From Nemopilema nomurai (lineage: Eukaryota > Cnidaria > Scyphozoa > Rhizostomeae > Rhizostomatidae), in assembly GCA_003864495.1 (NCBI GenBank), contig ML133421.1:2294001-2358000 (forward strand): 64,000 nucleotides of DNA, read 5' to 3'. The position numbers and the translations under genes are program-made. This document shows positions 58,501-64,000 of the stretch, in pieces; within the stretch, counting starts at the first letter, position 1; each line of letters starts with the position of its first letter. The notes below the pieces were generated by a model. It was not told the DNA's origin. It saw nothing but the letters and a program-made list of their open reading frames with translations, and made no database searches.

Positions 58501-61500
58501 TTGGTCTATGTTCTTGGACTTACCTGGAATGAAGCTGATTTGATATCGGAGTATTTTGATTTGATCTTCAAGTCAGCTTGGATGACATCGAAGAGATTTC
58601 CGGAAATAGCAAATTCGAATCCATCATCGGTGACGTCAATGCTGGCACCAGCTGAAATGCCCAGCACAGTGATAAATGCCTTGATCCGTATCTTCACTGC
58701 CGATGCCGAAATTGATGCCTGAAGCATCGGGCCCTTGTCAGCTTCGGTCTTCGACTTTTGCAGAGCAATTAGGCCGCCTCCGATTTTGATCGGTGACATT
58801 TCGACAAGAAGCGCGAACTTCACCGGGTTGTAGGCTATGCTGCAGTCCACAAACACATCAAGGCCTAGAATTCTTATCTTTCCTTGGAATCTAAAGCCAT
58901 TGGCAATCTTTGTTTTCAGTTGCTGCAGCTCCTTACCTGTTAAACGAGTAGCGGATGTTCATCAAAATGGGTAACTAGTGAACCACTAATGCAAGTGATA
59001 CTCTTATGAAAAAGGAGATGATTTTGGTGCATAACGATGGAAACGATAGTTGCATAGAAATGACAATGGCAAGTTGCTAGATTGTGGCATTTAACAATCG
59101 GTATTCAGAGACGACTGTCATTCAGCACATATGATCATGTCTAGAAACCCATGAAAACTTTCTTTTATTAGAATAGCTTAATTGTGAGTTGTACCTTAAT
59201 ATGTTCCTGGATTTCATTAAAGAAAAACAATACGTAAGGGAAGAAGGTATCTTGCATAAAACTAAGTCAATGCACATTGTGAAAGCTGCTTTGAGGATGA
59301 ATCGTATCAGCTCATATAAGAATGTACCTTTTGGTGAGAGGGTGAAGGAGACAATCACTCCGTCGGGAAAACCTGTCTCCATCAACGCTTTTGGCAGCGC
59401 GATGTCTAGGCCGAATGCTTCGACAATGGCGCTTAGCGTGAACTTGCTGATCTCGGCGTAGAAGAAGTTGTTAGTCGGATTCACGCCATCAATGCCGACT
59501 GCTGCCTTCGATGTTATTTGCTTTGAGGCAGCCCTCTTCGTTTTTGGTTCTTTGTTATCAGGTAGGTATCCAAGTCGCAGTTCACCTTCAAATGCTTAAC
59601 AGGAAAAGAAAACTTCATCAACTCGATCTATAAATAGCAGGACACCGCTTCATACCTCAAGTAGGATAACACAAAACTCGATGCTTTCAAGTCTGTCGAT
59701 GGGATCGTTGAAAAAATGTGTTCAAGAAATTTGATCACAGCAAGAATACACGAGGCAATGGATGTCTTCTCGTACTACTAACAGTGAGATGCGAGGCGGT
59801 AAGAAAAGCCTAACATGTGACGTCAGAAATGAAAAGTATTTTGTTGATTTTGAACGGAGAATAAACAAGATTTTTTTAAAAATACTAAGCCTTAAACTTT
59901 AAAAACTTCACTTTTCACAGTACCCTTGTTGAAAGCAGTATCATCTTTAATGGATGCAGGATTAATGTTAATGTTGAATGCTCTTACGTCTCATCTACCG
60001 AGAGTAGAGTCTGAACTTTCTATAGCTAATCTTGAAGCTGAAAGCTTTAACGCGACATTTAACGAGGCTACAATACAACTAATCGTCACAAACGAAACTG
60101 GGACATGCCATTCGCATCCCATTTGCGTAGTTCAACTGCAATCACAACACACAGTTCACAGCAAACATAACAAACACTGAAACAATTCTTGTACATACCA
60201 AATTCTGTGACTGCCACGCCAGGTATGATGCTTATACTTGCTGCAAGATTCCCGAACGACAGGAACTTAATGCCAAATGCCTTGTCCCAAATGCCCGTCA
60301 TTTTGGCCGACAATTGCAGAGCACCAGTCCCCCCGATGCCAACGGTACCTGAGCAAAACCAGAACCAAATCACATCATGTAACTTTCGTTAGAAAGCATT
60401 TAGAACGGTGTCGAACAAGGGGGTTAGTTCACTGTTCAAGGGCTGATTGATTGTTGAATTGGAGGTAATACAGCTTTGAAAAATAACGATAGTGAATTGA
60501 TTGCAAGGTTATGACTATTCTTGTCATCTGAGGTGTCCCACAACAATTCTTATGGGCAGTTTTCAAACAAGTGTCTTGCAAGAAAGATCATTGACTACCT
60601 TTAATTTGTTTGAGGCAGGATGAAGGTTTGGATGTGGAAACGTTTTCCCACTGAAAATCGCTGTTGTGCCAAAGGCGTTGTGCCAAAGGCGTTGTGCCAA
60701 AGGCATTGTGCCAAAGGCGTTGTGCCAAAGGCGTTGTGCCAAAGGCGTTGTGCCAAAGGCGTTGTGCCAAAGGCGTTGTGCCAAAAGCATAAAGGAGGTT
60801 GTGGTGGGCTAGAACTGTTTATTCTCCTAACTTAGTAGTAGCCGATCAACAACGCATCCCTAAACCCCTAACAACATCGAACTCGTGTGCTTTTCTTCAT
60901 CGTTGTGTGAATCCCTTTCTATCAGCTTTAATGTGCACTGTCCGAGGCGTGCGGCCGAAGCAAGACATTGAATTCAGTCCACTTAATACCATTAAATGGT
61001 TTTAAAATGCTTGTCTTGTCATAACGTACAGCATACTTTTAATCGCAAAGAAGAGGATGCAGTAAAGATTACCTTCTAGTTCCAATTTTGGGTCCAGAAT
61101 ATTGACTTGAACTTTGAAATACACTTTCGTTTCCTTTCCGATTTTCAGCACAAGCTCAATCTGGGGGATTTCCACATTGTTGCCAATGCTCCACTTGCCC
61201 TCGTAGACGCCCCGCAGCTCCACCCCCTCCAGCGTTATCTTTCCTTCGATTATCAAGCTTCTCGCCTTCTTTTCAGCACTAGTCACATTCTTGCTGACTT
61301 CGCACAATTGATCTCCCTTACAGTCTTTCGGGATCTTCGCTACTGCTCTGAAGAGTATACCTGCATTCAAACATGGCTCTTTCAAACACTTGCACAACAC
61401 CAACAGATGGGTGCAATGATAAGGGAAAAAGAAGACAATCAAGAAGTTTTATAAACAAAAAAATTATGGATAATAATGTGGACTTAAAGTGGAAGATTAT

Positions 61501-64000
61501 AATTGAGGAGGTTGTTTAATCAATGTTGAGTTATTTATTCGGTGTCAAACTTAAGATGATTACCTTTCTTGATGCCGACTCCCTTCATGTTCGGATTCTC
61601 GAATTTCAGGTCCTTACTTTTGGCACTTGCATCTGTTGTACTCATTGTCAAAACTGCAAAAAGCATCAGATGTCAACAAGGTTAGTTAATTCACTATAGC
61701 ATGCGGAATTGATGCATACACAGACCACTTACTTATAGCAGACACACTCGAATAAAAACTGGCACCAATCCCATCAAAAGTGGCACATACGCACCCACAT
61801 TAAGCTCCGTCAACCAAGTGATCCCTGCCAACTTTTTGTCGAAAAGCTTCTCCACTATTTCATCGAGCCTTATGCTCTCGATGGACAGCCCCAATGCCAT
61901 GACGGGCGAACCATCCTCCTCGTACATGATGCCTTCAACTTTTAGGCCATCCCAACCAAAGAGTATCGGAGTGGCTGCAAAGCTGAAACGAGTAAAAGTT
62001 CTTATTCGAGTAATCATCATAAGGCATTTGGAGACAGAGTAGACTCTAGATATTAGCATGTGGTATTCCTCCAGGCAGCTTCAAACATTTAACTTTCCAA
62101 AAAAATTTAGGGCGTTCAGCTAAAAGCCAATGAACAAAAGAAACACGGTTAAAGAAAGGCTTTTAGTAGGTAAAGGGGATGATGTCGAGAAATGTTTTTG
62201 GTAGACTAGTGGTGATCCATACCAAATTTATAGTGGCACTGAACTAAACGATAACAAAGCTTTTCTCTCCTATTAATGTTCACTTTGGACAAAAATATAA
62301 TCCTTTAATGATTTTTATGCTGTGTGGTTTAGAAAAAGTTTTTAATTCTTGACGAAGTAAAACATGAAGAAAGTGTAAATATTCTAGAGACGGTATGTTG
62401 ATGTTTCAATATCAATCAACGTGTGATGGGTTACTTAGTTACAGTCTGTTTACAAGGTTGGGTTAATTAAAAAGTCTATAGCCATGTTGGCTTAGATAAT
62501 TAATCGTTTTTAAATGAATCGCACATGCAAAGAATGCTACTGAAAGAGAAAATTATGAAGTACCAACCTGATGAAGAAGGTGTCACCAAATTTTGCCTTC
62601 AACTTCACATCGCACATGCCAAAGTCTAAATAACTGAGTTTTTTCATCGTTTCTTCGCTGAAAAACTTGGCACCAATTGCCTTGATGAGTTGTCCCGTTG
62701 ATATGGAGCTGATCGAGCCCTCGAATTCGTAGGTTTCGCCTTTCTTCGACAACTTAGTGGTCATGATGATTTGCTCGAACAGGGTTTGAGCAGAACTGAA
62801 AGAAAATTCATACGGCTTGCCTTCGCCCTTGTGGCTTACTTTCAGGGAAATGTTGTACAGGGACAAAATCTTGCCCAGCCTAAATGGCCCGTCCATGGAG
62901 GCATCTATGGAAAAGGCCAAAGTCTTGTAATCGAAAGAAAAGTCTTTGATGACAACCATTGGTGGGCCATCTCCCTTCAGCCATTTTGGGATATATTCCT
63001 TCAGTTTTGGTGCCAAGCCTTTCAGGATTTGAATCAAATCTGACTTCCATTCATCTGGAAATTTGAACTTCACACCGTCCTGGTTAATTGTAGCCTTCAC
63101 AAACAAGGATGCTGGAAAGCTTTCTGTCTTCAGCTCTGGTGCAAGCTTCTTGAAAACATCTTTAACGGGCAGGTCAAAATACAATTTGGTGCCTTTGTCA
63201 AGGGACTTTTCACCCTTAATTATTCCTGAGATTGCTTTGCTGACTTCCTCATTTTTTATAACGATGAAATCGTCATTAGAAACTGCGAAGGCGAAGTTGA
63301 TGACGAGGGCCTTTAGCAATGGAATCCTCGTCAGGTCTTTTCCTGTCAGCTCAGTGAGAAGAGCCGTGGGCGAAAGTGCGTCCACCTTAGCCATCACTGC
63401 CACCTTAACACCGTTGTCTTCCGGCTTCTGGATGATGACAAAGAACGAGGCACTCTTGAACGCCACAGAGTCGGGTTGTCCGCTGACGACGACTTCGTAG
63501 AACCCCTTTGTGTCATACAGCCCCGAGATGGAAGGACTTTTTATCGTGAGCCCCATGATTTTTGACGACACCTGCTCGTCACTATTTGGAGGGGCAACTT
63601 CCTTTTTGGAGAACATCCCAGTCAGACTTGGCACCTTCATGTCATCTGTTTTGAATGAAAAGCTGATGGCGGTCTCCTTCTCCTTCTTCCTTGCTGTTAT
63701 GGGCACCTTTTTTCCCGCCACAGTCACGGTTGCCTTGATGTCCAAGTCGAGAAGCTCCCATTCCACAACACCGGCCTTGTAGTTCAACTTCATCTTCAAG
63801 GCCACGCCCTCCATCGAAAGCTTGTCCGGAATGAGATCGAGCTTTTCTCGCGAAACGGTCTTGAAGTCGATTATGCTCTTGCATTTATCAATTTGCAGTG
63901 CTTCAAGGTCAAACTTATCAGGTAATAAGAATGTATTTGACTTTTCCCCTAGCTTGTTATTAGGCAGAAAGTGATTCAAAATGCCAGCCAGTGGCAACTT
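55590..64000 (-). CDS. Large beta-rich multi-exon protein, 5' end outside window
   Basis: Exons: 62568-64000 (partial), 61795-61982, 61564-61653, 61073-61360, 60199-60348, 59328-59594, 58524-58936, 57877-58147, 57203-57381, 55986-56757, 55590-55777. All joins are in phase, mostly phase 1 with standard donors, giving about 1,413 codons. The upstream part is a chain of beta-like modules: hydrophobic-polar alternation, Lys/Asp/Gly turns, recurring 'DG..F' and 'G.pf.lg...lfn..l' patterns (for example 'VTDDGFEFAISGNLFDVIQA'). Then come a Lys/Glu helical exon with paired Cys (58.0 kb), a Cys-rich exon (57.3 kb, eight Cys), and a helical Ala/Lys region (56.7 kb) with a short coiled coil. No membrane helix is seen. 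The exon-10 donor (GTCTCA) is weak. I do not recognise the family; an extracellular or matrix role is only a guess. Confidence 0.8.
60668..60790 (+). repeat. 14-bp minisatellite, eight units, in an intron
   Basis: GCCAAAGGCGTTGT repeated from 60668 to 60779, then a partial unit; one unit has CATTGT for CGTTGT. It lies in the intron between exons 61073-61360 and 60199-60348 of the large gene. Open frames across it on both strands are by-products of the repeat. Confidence 0.95.
62100..62520. other. Intron of the large gene
   Basis: AT-rich intron between exons 62568-64000 and 61795-61982. No repeat or gene seen. Confidence 0.6.

Noticed and set aside
60563..60835. Repeat-protein ORFs across the 14-base minisatellite
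   Set aside because: Open on both strands only because of repeat unit composition; it lies in an intron.
1..64000. tRNA, rRNA or snRNA genes
   Set aside because: I saw no segment with the A/B boxes or cloverleaf I would need to call one; a covariance-model search would settle it.

Overview
This is eukaryotic, AT-rich genomic DNA. Genes are broken by introns with GT/AG boundaries, intergenic DNA is long, and there are many relics of DNA transposons. The mix suggests a marine invertebrate, most likely an anthozoan cnidarian such as a coral or sea anemone: a ZnT1-type zinc transporter, a Merlin-like transposase relic, a Ulp1-like/PHD transposon-type gene, THAP-like fragments in TTAA-flanked elements, and a very large lysine- and beta-rich multi-exon protein. 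The taxon is an inference; no marker gene fixes it.

Layout. 1-16 kb is repeat-rich: a segment repeated near 20.7-21.7 kb, a degraded Ulp1/PHD gene (1.3-2.6 kb, minus), a long composite repeat with a small coiled-coil ORF (3.2-6.9 kb), an SGNH-hydrolase-like fragment (8.5 kb), and two opposed copies of a 2.3-kb TTAA-flanked element (9.9-12.2 and 13.7-16.0 kb). 16.3-20.1 kb holds a three-exon coiled-coil gene that is duplicated at 35.4-39.3 kb with its promoter (CRE, CCAAT and TATA-like elements). 22.4-30 kb holds two related copies of an unrecognised gene. They are separated by an inverted copy of the 3-6 kb repeat and by a perfect 247-bp inverted repeat, and the second copy has gained the coiled-coil exon in frame. 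30.9-34.1 kb holds small exon relics, a Merlin-like transposase relic and a frameshifted pseudogene. 40.8-45.6 kb is an intact-looking eight-exon SLC30A1-like zinc transporter (minus), which I could splice completely into a 495-residue protein. 46-53.6 kb is mostly non-coding. 54.4-64 kb is a minus-strand gene of at least eleven exons, running off the right edge, that encodes more than 1,400 residues of an unrecognised protein.

The strongest genes are the zinc transporter, the two copies of the coiled-coil gene and the large minus-strand gene: all their exons join in phase. The most unusual features are the perfect palindrome with the in-frame chimeric exon beside it, the hairpin near 55.4 kb, the TTAA elements, and the duplicated coiled-coil family.
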